This document shows positions 21,687 through 32,700 of a DNA stretch of 64,000 nt, piece after piece. Positions within the stretch are counted from its first letter, which is position 1; the number at the start of each line of letters is the position of its first letter. The DNA is from Solanum dulcamara (lineage: Eukaryota > Streptophyta > Magnoliopsida > Solanales > Solanaceae). The notes under the pieces are model-generated. The model was not told the DNA's origin and searched no databases. It was given only the letters and a program-made list of their open reading frames with translations. The stretch spans positions 39,859,286 through 39,923,285 of the forward strand of contig NC_077245.1 in the NCBI RefSeq assembly GCF_947179165.1. The letters are read 5' to 3'. The translations under genes and the position numbers were made by a program.

Positions 21687-22088
21687 GACACCAAGTCCTC
21701 TAATGGGCCGTGTACGGTATATGATGATATAATGATAACACCGAGTCCCCTAATGGGTTGGGTACGGTATATGATGATATGATGATAAAAACGAGTCCCC
21801 TAATGGGCCAGGTACGGTATATGACGATATGATGATAACACTGAGTCCCCTAATGGGCCGGGTACGGTATATGATGATATGATTATAACACCGAGTCCCC
21901 TAATGGGCCGGGTATGGTATGTGATAATATGATTGTAACACCGAGACCCATATTAGGCCAAGTACGGTATGATATGTAATGATAGATAGGCATGCATGTG
22001 AAAATATAATAATGTAATCGTAATATGTGATACGATGCTGTATGTGATGACATGGTAACACCGAGTCCCCCAGCGGGCCGGATATGGT
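21687..22088 (+). repeat. 50-bp minisatellite in the LTR, about 8 units
   Basis: Consensus core CCGAGTCCCCTAATGGGCCG then GGTACGGTATATGATGATATGATGATAACA. The central units have an exact 50-bp period (starts at 21741, 21791, 21841). Confidence 0.85.
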
Positions 22089-22216
22089 ATGTGAAGATGG
22101 TGTACATGCCCTTATGTTATATGATACAGGTATAATACCTTATTAACTGTTATACTTGTTTCCTGTATCCCCATTTCAATTGTTATCTCAGTTGTAATGC
22201 ATTATGCTTTATATAC

Positions 22217-22279
22217 TCAGTAAATATATCGTACTGACCCCCCGTTCCCTGGGGGGCTGCATTTCATGCCCATAGGTAC
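22217..22279 (+). other. Three-hairpin LTR module
   Basis: TCAGTA/TACTGA, CCCCCC-GTTCCCT-GGGGGG; third stem weakened (ATAG). Confidence 0.6.
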
Positions 22280-22733
22280 AGATGCTCATTCTGGAGATCC
22301 GTCAGCTTAGGAGTTCCTCTCAGCTATGTCGGAAGTGCTTCACTGTTCTGGAGCCTAATTTTTGATACTGGTCACTTAATTTATATATTTGTACATTTAG
22401 GAGTACGACGGGGGCCCTGTCACGCCATATGTTGCTGTTACTATTCCTAGAGATCTGTAGACATATAGATGTGGGTTGTTTATAAGTTTGTTTTGAAGGT
22501 GCCTATACAGCATATTGTAAATGTTTTTATTTTATGGCAGCCTCGTCGGTGCGTGTCCTTTCATGATACGATACGAATCTAAGAGGCTACAGGTACATGA
22601 AAAAGTTTTAAACTATTGAGGTTTTCGTGTATAGTGTCACAACACACACGGTTTAACTTAAGTGTAGCTGATAAATACGTATAAGAGGTCCAGGTCGGAC
22701 CCTAGTCGTGGCCTACGGGGTTGGATCGTGACA

Positions 22734-23016
22734 GAAGTGGTATAAGAGCAGTTCGTCCTTGGAATGTCTACAGACTGTGTCTAGTAGAGTCTTTTTTATT
22801 GATGTGTTTGCAACACATCTATAGACAGGAGGCTATAGGACATTTAGGATGTTACTTTCTTTCATATCTAAGATCGTGTGATAGAGCCGAGCCATAAGAA
22901 ACAAAATCCCTCTTACTAACCTGCGATTTTAGTAAGAGCACAACGCCGATAGAAGAAAGTAACTGACAATATTGGATGTTACGAAGCACGAAGACTATAA
23001 TATCTAGCCTATTTTT
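22734..23016 (+). mobile_element. Primer-binding site and 5' leader of an element, then truncated
   Basis: GAAG then TGGTATAAGAGC (22738-22749) copies the initiator-Met tRNA 3' end with one mismatch (C to A). The leader GTCTACAGACTGTGTCTAGT and onward matches 42149-42380 and the reverse complement of 35000-35267. Similarity stops near GATGTTACGAAGCACG, and a minus LTR starts at 23017. Confidence 0.8.
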
Positions 23017-23248
23017 GCGTGATGTAACGTCGTGGCAGATTATTGTCCTTTTTTTAGAGCACCAAACTCTAATTTTATACTACTAATACTTCCATATCAT
23101 CGTGGTATATGCTAGATAATTAATTTACAAAATAGAATCGGGACTTACCTCTTTTTTCCCAAAGCCGTCAACCTTTTCTCTCTTAGCTTAGGGTTTGTTT
23201 ATCTTCACTTTGGCTCGAAATTTGATGAAGGAACTGAAGTATATGCTG
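23017..23248 (-). mobile_element. Inverted LTR piece (copy 1 of the duplication)
   Basis: GCGTGATGTAACGTCGTGGCAG ... AATTAATTTACAAAATAGAA matches 31014-31225 in the minus LTR. It ends at the duplication junction. Confidence 0.8.
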
Positions 23249-24174
23249 TAAATCTACTCACAAATTCCAAGAATAATTCGTGGTCCTCATTTACTTCTGG
23301 ATGAAAGCACTCTTACAACAATTGAACTATGGCTTCTCAAGCCTTCCCTACGTTAGGAAGTGATGAGTATGTAAGGCTATCCTTCCCTTCTCTTGAAATG
23401 TCTTAGTCCTAAATATTATGTGTATATAACATGTGGGGATGAATCTACTCACGAAGTTCCAAATATGATTCACGACCCCTACCTACTTCTGGAGGTGAAA
23501 GCTCCTATGCTAATTTAGTTAGTGTCTCTCACGGTCTTCTGGATAATGAAAAGTAGAGGATACGTAAAGCTATTTCCTTTCTCTTGGCATATCCTTGATA
23601 AAAGTACACTATGTATATTTGCATATGTAAGTGGGGATAATCCCATTCATAAGGCCCCGAGCATACCTCCTGATTCTTATCCAGTGCTGAACACTAGGAC
23701 ACCTACGATAGGTGAATTGTTGTCTCTGAGGCCCCTTTGGGATAAGAAGGGACAAACAGGTGAGGCCTACCCTTCCTTTCTTTTGACATGTCTTACAGAA
23801 AACGATACATGATACGAGCTCTAGAGTAAGTCCATCCGTAAGCTCCGAGTATGCTATATGTCTCATATTGACTCCTTAGCAGGAAAACTCTCATCGTAGT
23901 TGAGCTACCTTCCATGAATCGTCTATATGTCGATTAATAGTGGGACTTAGAGCTCCTATTCCGAAGGAATCTATGATGACAGATGTTTATGATTTCCTTA
24001 AGCCGATTGGCATTACCCTAAAATATGTCTATAATTCCTGAGACTTCTCTTAATATAGACCTAGTGGCACTCAAAGGGCACCTGAGATGATTATTATCTT
24101 GATCCACGAACGATTATTCAGTGTGATTATCCTAGTGAGTCTCAGATAATGATCTACCTATATATGTTGATTAT

Positions 24175-24578
24175 GACACCAAGTCCTCTAATGGGCCGTG
24201 TACGGTATATGATGATATAATGATAACACCGAGTCTCCTAATGGGTCGGGTACGGTATATGATGATATGATGATAAAAACGAGTCCCCTAATGGGCCAGG
24301 TACGGTATATGACGATATGATGATAACACTGAGTCCCCTAATGGGCCGGGTACGGTATATGATGATATGATTATAACACCGAGTCCCCTAATGGGCCGGG
24401 TATGGTATGTGATAATATGATTGTAACACCGAGACCCATATTAGGCCAAGTACGGTATGATATGTAATGATAGATAGGCATGCATGTGAAAATATAATAA
24501 TGTAATCGTAATATGTGATACGATGTTGTATGAGATGACATGGTAACACCGAGTCCCCCAGCGGGCCGGATATGGTAT
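24175..24578 (+). repeat. 50-bp LTR minisatellite, duplicated copy
   Basis: Same unit order as 21687-22088 with a few substitutions, as expected from the 2.49-kb duplication. Confidence 0.85.
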
Positions 24579-24703
24579 GTGAAGATGGTGTACATGCCCT
24601 TATGTTATACGATACAGGTATAATACCTTATTAACTGTTATACTTGTTTCCTGCATCCCCATTTCAGTTGTTATCTCAGTTGTAATGCATTATGCTTTAT
24701 ATA

Positions 24704-24767
24704 CTCAGTACATATATCGTATTGACCCCCCATTCCCTGGGGGGCTGCATTTCATGCCCATAGGTAC
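24704..24767 (+). other. Three-hairpin LTR module
   Basis: First stem GTATTGA (one G-T), CCCCCC/GGGGGG perfect, third stem weakened. Confidence 0.6.
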
Positions 24768-25506
24768 AGATGCTCATTCTAGAGATCCGTCAGCTTAGGA
24801 GTTCCTCTCAGCTATGTCGGAAGTGCTTCACTATTCTGGAGCCTAATTTTTGATACTGGTCACTTAATTTATATATTTGTACATTTAGGAGTACGACGGG
24901 GGCCCTGTCCCGCCATATGTTGCTGTTACTATTCCTAGAGATCTGTAGACATATAGATGTGGGTTGTTTATAAGTTTGTTTTGAAGGTGCCTATACGGCA
25001 TATTGTAAATGTTTTTATGTTATGGCAGCCTCGTCGGTGCGTGTCCTTTCATGATACGATACGAATCTAAGAGGCTACAGGTACATGAAAAAGTTTTAAA
25101 CTATTGAGGTTTTCGTGTATAGTGTCACAGCACACACGGTTTAACTTAAGTGTAGCTGATAAATACGTATAAGAGGGTCCAGGTCGGACCCTAGTCGTGG
25201 CCTACGGGGTTGGATCGTGACAGAAGTGGTATAAGAGCAGTTCGTCCTTGGAATGTCTACAGACTGTGTCTAGTAGAGTCTTTTTTATTGATGTGTTGTG
25301 CAACACATCTATAGACAAGAGGCTATAGGACATTTAGGATGTTACTTTCTTTCATATCTAAGATCGTGTGATAGAGCCGAGCCATAAGAAACAAAATCCC
25401 TCTTACTAACCTGCGATTTTAGCAAGAGCACAACGCCGATAGAAGAAAGTAACTAACAATATTTGATGTTACGAAGCACGAAGACTATAATATCTAGCCT
25501 ATTTTT

Positions 25507-26303
25507 GCGTGATGTAACATCATGGCAGATTGTTGTCCTTTTTTTAGAGCACCAAACTCTAATTTTATACTACTAATACTTCCATATCATCGTGGTATAT
25601 GCTAGATAATTAATTTACAAAATAGAATCGGGACTTACCTCTTTTTTTCCCAAAGCCGTCAACCTTTTCTCTCTTAGCTTAGGGTTTGTTTATCTTCACT
25701 TTGGCTCGAAATTTGATGAAGGAACTGAAGTATATGCTGTATATACATATATATATGGTCCTAGGGAGTGACAGGTGTCATCCTCTAGAGGTGACATGTG
25801 TCTAGCCCCTATTGGGCCACCGCATCTATGCGATTAAAGAGGGGCTGCCACATGGCAGTGGGGCCCACCTACCCCAAGCAGGTGGGTCACCTACTTGACC
25901 CCAAGCATGTAGGTCACCTGCTTGCTTAAGGTGCTGCCACGTGTCACCCTCCCATTAGCTACCCCGCGTCGTTTGTTTTTCTTCCTCGTGGGTTCGTAAT
26001 CTCGTCTCACTTTAAGAGCCTATGTAATCCATGCTTTGTAATCTTGGTACGTACTCCAATAGCTTAAGTATGTAAGATTTTCAAGTTAGTGGCTTACGTA
26101 GGTAAATCGAGTCCTACCACTCATTACTTAGCCTCCAATTCCTTTCGGATTCTTATGACTCCATTTCCAACCTTCTCTAGTATGGGGTATCTTATTCTCC
26201 CTTCCTTAGAGTCATTTGATAGTGTCGTAGCTTATCCAGCTCACATGATAGTGTCTAAGGAACTTAAGAAGACATTCCGAGATCGAGAGTGCGGGGTGTA
26301 ACA
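25507..26303 (-). mobile_element. 3' LTR (U3 part) of minus element 1
   Basis: Minus-strand start TGTTACACCCCGCACTCTCG at 26303, next to the polypurine tract. U3 with a palindrome near 25878-25921, CACGTG at 25938-25943 and a TATA region at 25741-25757. It is almost identical to 31014-31806 and stops after about 800 bp at the inverted junction with a plus-strand leader. Confidence 0.85.
25741..25945 (-). promoter_or_regulatory. LTR U3 promoter, minus strand
   Basis: G-box CACGTG (25938-25943), degenerate CATGTG sites near 25796, an AGGTGGGTCACCT palindrome at about 25880-25915, and TATATACATATATATATGG nearest the transcribed side. Confidence 0.5.
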
Positions 26304-26339
26304 TCCTTCCACCCTTTAGAACATTCGTCCCCGAATGTT
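26304..26339 (-). promoter_or_regulatory. Polypurine tract plus hairpin, minus strand
   Basis: AAAGGGTGGAAGGA (minus, 26304-26317), then the perfect stem AACATTCG/CGAATGTT at 26320-26339. Confidence 0.82.
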
Positions 26340-26680
26340 GAATAAAACTTCCCTTAAGACTTTATACAAATTTTAGGGAGGTTCCTTTCTACTGGAATAA
26401 CATACATTTTCATCCAAGTAATTAATATACGAGTTCCAGGACTGGGGTTATCTGTAGACATCCGGAATATGTATGGACAACTATGTTTCATGTCTTCTTC
26501 AACCTCCCAGGTTATGTCTTCACGATTCTTATTCCGCCACAGTACCTTGACGAAAGCTATGTCCTTAGTTTGCAACCCCTTTAATCTGCTTATCCCGATT
26601 GGAAATGGGTTGCCCCTCATAGGAAAACTCCCTGTTACATGGACCTCCTCTCGGGAAACATTCTGGGAGCATTGTCTACA
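26340..26680 (-). pseudogene. Chromodomain-type integrase tail, element 1
   Basis: The frame 26620-26354 reads RGNPFPIGISRLKGLQTKDI, then AFVKVLWRNKNREDITWEVE, then EDMKHSCPYIF. These are the IAILDRQVRRLRNK...VKVLWRN...TWEAEEDMK signatures with substitutions. Upstream codons are shifted out of frame. The C-terminal FNIRGRMF equivalent overlaps the hairpin. Confidence 0.82.
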
Positions 26681-26839
26681 TTCTGAGCTTTGTTCTGTGA
26701 AAACCGAATGTATTTTTTCAAATCAGACGGTAGGTCCCACTAATAGGCAGCTTTATCTATTCTACAAATGACCTGAGAAGGATCAATCTATCTCCTTCTT
26801 GCCGACTCTAGGCTTCTAATCGATAGCTTATCTCGGATT

Positions 26840-27300
26840 AAGCTTTACTTCATCAATAATTTACTGGATCCCCTCTGGGCCTATCCTTTAATCGAAGGGC
26901 AAAATATCATACTAAGATTCACCTGTGTTCCCAATCCTTACCGGAACGATCTCCAGCAATTATCCATACATTGAACTTCCCTGTCTGAGATAATAGATGC
27001 GGGAACCCCATGAAATCTTATTGTTTCCTTGCTATGTCATCTCGTATAACCCTTATCTGCATATACCTTCCTAATTGGAAGAAAATAGGTTAATTTTGTC
27101 AGCTTATCTACCATAACCCATATGAACTTATACTTCCGTAGAGTGCGAGATCAGCCTACACTATAACCTATATTAATCGCCTTTTATTTCTGAGTCAGGA
27201 TCCCCATCCCCCATAACAGGATATCAAGACTCTAATGCTCCTCTTCGTTTAAGACATTATACAACTCCTCTTAATTCAACTTGTAACACCTTTGGTATGC
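26840..27300 (-). pseudogene. Integrase catalytic-core relic, element 1
   Basis: Minus translation with stops: RTLRKYKFIWVMVDKLTKLT, YFLPIRK, then RFHGVPASIISDRE and GLGTQVNLS, aligning with the Gypsy core (RTLRKFDSIWVIVDRLTKSAH, RLHGVPVSIISDRG). The second core Asp is readable in SDRE. Several stops and small deletions; a clear relic but not expressible. Confidence 0.75.
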
Positions 27301-27773
27301 TATCTTTCTCCTGTACTTAAATCTTCCTTCCAGTTTTTATTACCACATGTTATACTGTAATTCTTACACATACGTGTGTAGGTACGTAGAGCCATTCAAA
27401 AAATGCTTTAGTGTCATTATACTAGCGGCTTACCTCCTTCGGTCGAGGTCAGGGCTCCGCTATATCTTTTGTCCTTAGTACCGATTATATCTTAATAGTT
27501 CTACCTCGAACCATCTTACACTTTTCTTTAATAGATTCTAAATATGGAAATCATATCGCTGTTATTGACTTTCTTTTATTGAGTAATCATTTGACCTCTC
27601 TCTTAGTATGCCAATGTTCATAAGCTGCACAACTATTCTTGTGCCATTTTCACGAGGTGCGTTGTATTTCAGTCATAATCTTTTCTGCTCTTGGCTTACT
27701 CTATTCTATATGTGTCGTTGTACTAACACGCCTTTATAATCTCTTTTTGTCATACTTTTTTCATTCCCTTTCT
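27301..27773 (-). mobile_element. Internal region of element 1, no recognisable domain
   Basis: No usable ORF or domain. It matches the sister copy at 32810-33284 closely, including TTGTGCCATTTTCACGAGGT and AATAGATTCTAAATATGG, so it belongs to the shared internal sequence. Confidence 0.6.
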
Positions 27774-27877
27774 CACTTTCCAGAGGATCACCCATCCCAG
27801 TGCTACTCTTATCCAAGCACGCTTAACTTCGGAGTTTTAACGGAATCCGGTGCATTAGTACAGGTATGATTGCGTCC
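27774..27877 (-). pseudogene. 5S rRNA-derived segment in element 1
   Basis: Minus strand GGACGCAATCATACCTGTAC, then TAATGCACCGGATTCCG, ACTCCGAAGTTAAGCGTGCT and GGGATGGGTGATCC: about 104 of the 120 nt of plant 5S rRNA, lacking the 3' end. The A-box region (AAGTTAAGCGTGCTTGG) and intermediate element (GATGGGTGA) of the internal Pol III promoter can be read with a few changes. It is a single, mutated copy inside a retroelement, not an rDNA unit. Confidence 0.9.
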
Positions 27878-28288
27878 ATCCCTTATAAGGTCTCATTTGA
27901 ATTTTGAGCATTCCTATTTACATACGATAGCGTCAGTTAAATTTGTCTTACGTTTGTACTTCTCTTGTCCACTTCCCCCCTATTAGGGTGTACCCATGTC
28001 ATTCTCCGTTTATTTTCAGTTATTCACACGCGAATGATTCCATTCCCACATATTTAACGTGCTACACCATATCTAGATGTTCTGTTAAATCTTCCATACG
28101 TTAGGTTGCCTTTATACAAAACCCTATCACAATCGTAGGGTGCTTTAGTATTTGAAATATATATTTAATAAAATCTCATCTGACGGTTGGTACTCGAGTA
28201 ACATCCGTAATGTAGCAGTGCATTCAAAGCCATATTCCATTTATCCCAATCAGTAATTGGCTCGTGCCCATGATCGGTTCAAACTCTC
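27878..28288 (-). mobile_element. Internal region of element 1 upstream of the 5S segment, ending at a deletion
   Basis: Parallel to 33389-33790 in element 2 (CTTCCATACGTTAGGTTGCC, ATCGTAGGGTGCTTTAGTAT). At about 28288 it jumps straight into an LTR at the position equal to 35399. So some 1.6 kb holding the leader, primer site and LTR terminus has been lost. Confidence 0.7.
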
Positions 28289-28627
28289 CAATAGTTTAAA
28301 ACTTTTTCATGTACCTGTAGCCTCTTTCATTCGTATCATATCATGAAAAGGCACGCGCCGACGAGGCTACCATAACATAAAAACATTTATAACATGTCGT
28401 ATAGGCACTGTTGAAACAAACTTATAAACAACCCACATCCACATGTCTACAGACCTCTAGGAATAGTAACAACAACATATGGCGGGAAAGGGCACTCGAC
28501 GTATCCCTGAATGTACCAATATATACATTACGGGACCAGTATCAACAATTAGGCTCCAAAACAGTGAAGCACTTCCGACATAGCTGAGAGGAACTCCTAA
28601 GCTGACGGATCTCCAAAATGAGCATTT

Positions 28628-28689
28628 GTACCTGCAGGCATGAAATGTATCCCCCGGGGAACGGGGGGTAAGTACGATATATGTACTGA
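28628..28689 (-). other. Three-hairpin LTR module
   Basis: First stem one mismatch (GTACTTA), C/G stem CCCCCC...GGGGG, third stem 5' arm lost (ATAC). Confidence 0.55.
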
Positions 28690-28817
28690 GTATATAAAGC
28701 ATAACGCATCACAACTGAGAACAACTGAAATGGGAATGCAGGAAACAAGTATAACAGTTAATAAGGCACTATACCTGCATCTTATAATATAAGGGCATAT
28801 ACACCATCTTCATATAC

Positions 28818-29272
28818 CCTATTCGGCCCGCTGGGGGACTCGGTGTTACCATGTCATTTCATACGGGATCGTGTCATATGTTACTATTACATTATTATGT
28901 TTTCACATGCATGCCTATCTATCATTACATATCATGCCTTACCCGACCCAGTATGCGTCTTGGTGTTATAATCATATCATCACATACCATACACGGCCTA
29001 TTAGGGGACTCGATGTTATAATTATAGCATTATATACCATACCCGGCCCATTAGGGGACTCATTGTTATTATCATATCATCATATACCGTACCCGGCCCA
29101 TTAGGGGACTCGGTGTTATCATCATATCATCATATACCGTACCCGTCCCATTAGGGGACTGGGTGTTATCATCATATCATCATATAACGTACCCGGCCCA
29201 TTAGGGGATTCGGTGTTATCATAATATCATCATATACCGTACCCGGCCCATTAGGGGACACGGTGTCATTAT
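28818..29272 (-). repeat. 50-bp LTR minisatellite, about 9 units
   Basis: Plus-strand appearance CGGCCCATTAGGGGACTCGG then TGTTATCATCATATCATCATATACCGTACC. Regular in its right half, interrupted by a non-repeat stretch near 28880-28950. Confidence 0.85.
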
Positions 29273-31224
29273 CATTATATATAGGTAGATCATTATCTGA
29301 GACTCACTAGGGTAATCACACAGAACGATTGTTTGTGGATCAGGATAATAATCATCTCAGGGGCCCTTTGAGTGCCACTAGGGCTATATTAAGAGAAGTC
29401 TCAGGAATTATAGACATATTTTAAGGTAATGCCAACCGTCTTAAGGAAACATAAACATCTGTCATGACAGAGTCCTTAGGAATAGGAGCTTTAAGTCCCA
29501 CTATTAATCGACATATAGACGGTTCAGGGAAGGTAGCTCAACTACAATGAGAGTTTTCCTGCTAAGGAGTGAATATGAGACATATAGCATAATCGGAGCT
29601 TACGAATGGACTTACTCTAGAGCTCATATCATGTATCGTTTTCTTTAAGACATGTCAAAAGAAAGAAAGGGTAGTCCTCACCTGTTTGTCCCTTCCTATC
29701 CCAAAGGGGTCTGAGAGACAACAATTCACCTATCGTAGGTGTCCTAGTGTTCAGCAGTGGATAAGAATCAGGAGGTATGCTCGGGGGCTTATGAATGGGA
29801 TTATTCCCACTTGCATACACAGATATACATAGTGCACTTCTATCAAGGATATTCCAAGAGGAAGGAAATAGCTTTATGTATCCTCTACTTTCCATTATCC
29901 AGGAGACCGTGAGAGACACTAACTCAATTACCATAGGAGCTTTCACCTCCAGAAGTAGGTAGGGTTCGTGAATCATATTCGGAACTTTGTGAGTAGATTC
30001 ATCCCCACATGTTATATACACATCATATTTAGGACTAAGACATGTCAAGAGAAGGGAAGGATAGACTTACATACTCATCACTTCCTAACGTAGGGAAGGC
30101 TTGGGAACCCCTAGTTCAATTACTGTAAGAGTGCTTTCATCCAGAAGTAAATGAGTACCATGAATTACTCTAGGAATTTATGAGTAGATTTACCCTCAAT
30201 CTCATATCATTCATTACTTAACTTGAAGAAAATGCCAAAAGAAGAAACAAGATAAGCTTTACATACTTATGCGAAAACATGCCAAAAGAAAGCTTCACAT
30301 ACCTTGTCTTAATTATTCCTTATCCTATTTGCCTCGCCATCCTTTGAACCTATTCAACATGAAAGTAATATGAATATAAACCCCTTTTAACTTTCCATCA
30401 CCCTAGGTTACACCTTAGTATTAATGGAATCTATTTCTTAGTCGTTTCCCCGACTAGTTCTGTTATTCGCTAAGGCGTCGATGAAAATTGGAAAGCACCT
30501 CCCCTATAATGTACCCTATCCAAATTTCCAATTAGGTCCCTAAGACATAAAGACAACCAACAAAAAAACCTGCAGCAATTCACACCAACAATATACAACA
30601 TAAACTCCAAACAACTTATTCAAAAATACGATATCACAATAGGGCGTCTAGCCTTTATTTTGTAACGCCTTTAACTATACAAAACAAGGGGTCGTGTGGC
30701 TGAAACCAGCAGAATAAATACCCATTTTAGAATTCATTTAGTCCCTGCAACAATAAATTACACCCCTGCAGCAACAACTCACAAGAACAACACTTTATTT
30801 CGACGACAATTCACTTCTAGCAACTCCAATTTAGTTTATTCCGAACTCCGTACTTTTCAAACTTTTTACCCAACTTCCAGCAGACCCTAAGGTGTTTAAT
30901 ACACCCTAATTTAACATCTTAAACATCAAATTACAGTGGAAGAACTTACCTTTCCCGAAATTGATTAGAACATGCCAAAATCGCGCCTCAGAACTTTTTT
31001 TTTTGCGCGCTGTAACGTCGTGGCAGCTTGCTGTCCGTTTTTTGCTGCACCAAACCCTAATTTTATACTACTAATACTTCCATATCATCATGGTATACGC
31101 TAGATAATTAATTTACGAAACGAAATCGGGACTTACCTCTTTGTTTTTCCCAAAGTCGTCACCCTTTTCTCTCTTAGCTTAGGGTTTGTTTATCTTCACT
31201 TTGGCTGGAAATTTGATGAAAGAA

Positions 31225-31450
31225 CTGAAGTATATGCTGTATATACATATATATATATGGTCCTAGGTAGTGAAATGTGTCATCCCCTAGAGGTGACACG
31301 TGTCCAGCCCCTATTGGTCCACCACATCCATGCGATCAAGGAGGGGCTGCCACATGGCAGTGGGGCCCACCTCCCCCAAAGCAGGTGGGTCACCTACTTG
31401 ACCCCAAGCAGGTGGGTCACCTGCTTACTTGAGGTGATGCCACGTGTCAC
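31225..31450 (-). promoter_or_regulatory. LTR U3 promoter, minus strand
   Basis: CACGTG at 31297-31302 and 31441-31446, the palindrome AGCAGGTGGGTCACCTGCT at about 31408-31430, and TATATACATATATATATATG at about 31238-31258. Confidence 0.55.
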
Positions 31451-31806
31451 CCTCCCATTAGCTACCCCGCGTCGTTTGTTTTTCTTCCTCGTGGGTTCGT
31501 AATCTCGTCTCACTTTAAGAGCCTATGTAATCCATGCTTCACAATCTTGGTACGTACTCCAATAGCTTAAGTATGTAAGATTTTCAAGTTAGTGGCTTAC
31601 GTAGGTAAATCGAGTCCTACCACTCATTACTTAGCCTCCAATTCCTTTCGGATTCTTATGACTCCATTTCCAACCTTCTCTAGTATGGGGTATCTTATTC
31701 TCCCTTCCTTAGAGTCATTTGATAGTGTCGTAGCTTATCCAGCTCACATGATAGTGTCTAAGGAACTTAAGAAGACATTCTGAGATCAAGAGTGCGGGGT
31801 GTAACA

Positions 31807-31842
31807 TCCTTCCCACCTTTAGAACATTCGTCCCCGAATGTT
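31807..31842 (-). promoter_or_regulatory. Polypurine tract plus hairpin, minus strand
   Basis: AAAGGTGGGAAGGA (minus) at 31807-31820; the hairpin AACATTCG/CGAATGTT at 31823-31842 is intact. Confidence 0.82.
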
Positions 31843-32280
31843 GAATAAAACTTCCCTTAAGACTTTATACAAATTGTAGGGAGGTTCCTTTCTACTGGAA
31901 TAACATACATTTTCATCCAAGTAATTAATATACGAGTTCCAGGACTGGGGGGGGGTATTTGTAGATATCGGGAATAGGTACGGACACCTGTGTTTCATGT
32001 CCTCTTCAACCTCCCAGGTTATGTGTTCACGATTCTTATTCCGCCATAGTACCTTGACGAAAGATATGTCCTTAGTTCGCAACCTATTTAATCTGCTGAT
32101 CCCGGATGGAAATGGGTTGCCCCTCGTAGGATAACTCCATGTTACATGGACCTCCTCCACGGGAAATATTAAGGGAGCGTCGTTTACATTCTTGCGGAGC
32201 ATTGATCTGTGAAAACTGAATGTATTGTTTCAAATCGGAAGGTAGGTCCCACTGATAGGCAGCTTTATCCATTCTACAAA
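31819..32280 (-). pseudogene. Chromodomain-type integrase tail, element 2
   Basis: One frame (32202-31819) reads GNPFPSGISRLNRLRTKDIS, FVKVLWRNKNREHITWEVEE, DMKHRCPYLFPIS and runs to LFNIRGRMF and stop, so the C-terminal third is still open. The N-terminal part (LPSDLKQYIQF, MLRKNVNDAPLIFPVEEVHV) is split over two frames. This is the clearest evidence that the polypurine-adjacent hairpin is also the end of the pol reading frame. Confidence 0.85.
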
Positions 32281-32329
32281 TGACCTGATAAGGATCACTG
32301 TATCCCCTTCTTGCCGACTCTAGGCTTCT

Positions 32330-32700
32330 AATCGATAGCTTGTCCCAGATTAAGCTTTACTTCATCAATAATTTACTGGATCTGCTCTAGGCCTATCTAT
32401 TAATCGAAGGGCAAAACGTCATAGTAAGATTTACTTGTATTCCCAATCCTTACCGGAATGATCTCCAACGATTAGCCATATGTTGAACTTCCCCATCCGA
32501 GATAATAGATGTGGGAGCCCCGTGAAATCTTATTGTTTCCTTACTATGTCATCTCGTATAACCCTTAGCTGAATATACCTTCCTAATTGAAAGAAAATGG
32601 GTTAATTTTGTCAGCTTATCTACCATAACCCATATGAACTTATACTTCCGTAGAGTGCGAGGTCATCCTGCACTGTAACCTATATTAATTGCCTTCCATT
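32330..32700 (-). pseudogene. Integrase core relic, element 2
   Basis: Sister of 26840-27300: minus sequence reading RTLRKYKFIWVMVDKLTKL and GAPTSIISDGEVQHMANRW with stops. Differences are scattered substitutions, so both copies decayed after a shared, already damaged ancestor. Confidence 0.72.

Larger units (their letters stand above)
20165..22733 (+). mobile_element. LTR 3' two-thirds, plus strand, ending at a primer site
   Basis: Starts inside the LTR (GAGTTGTTGC...GGGGTGTAATGTATTG, equal to 50839 onward and 40310 onward) and ends GGTTGGATCGTGACA. Four bases later the primer site follows, so this is the downstream end of a 5' LTR. It contains the 190-bp and 50-bp repeats and the module at 22217. 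From 20761 on it is part of a tandem duplication. Confidence 0.85.
20761..23248 (+). repeat. 2.49-kb tandem duplication, copy 1
   Basis: TAAATCTACTCA...GTATATGCTG; next to copy 2 with no spacer. It spans LTR interior, LTR end, primer site, about 280 bp of leader and an inverted LTR piece. The copies differ by scattered substitutions and single-base indels (about 98-99 % identical by eye). Confidence 0.92.
23249..25739 (+). repeat. 2.49-kb tandem duplication, copy 2
   Basis: Same content as copy 1: LTR interior and end (23249-25222), primer site TGGTATAAGAGC (25227-25238), leader, and inverted LTR from 25507. It is 3 bp longer through single-base insertions (for example GTGTTGTGC, GAGGGTCC). 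Its right end runs on into the full minus U3, so it carries the original right flank. Confidence 0.92.
28289..31806 (-). mobile_element. LTR shared by two tandem minus-strand elements
   Basis: Minus start TGTTACACCCCGCACTCTTG at 31806, adjoining element 2's polypurine tract. The U5 end lacks the last 110 bp or so because of the junction at 28288. It serves as 3' LTR of element 2 and occupies the 5' LTR place of element 1. Its U3 (31014-31806) is nearly identical to 25507-26303 and to 49851-50650 (plus), but visibly diverged from element 2's own 5' LTR near 38041-38720. Confidence 0.87.

Noticed and set aside
21687..22088. Regular 50-bp units considered as a CRISPR-like array
   Set aside because: Units are contiguous with no unique spacers, the DNA is plant, and they lie in LTRs.
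22734..22750. Primer sites considered as tRNA genes
   Set aside because: Only 12 bases complementary to a tRNA 3' end, always four bases after an LTR end; no cloverleaf.
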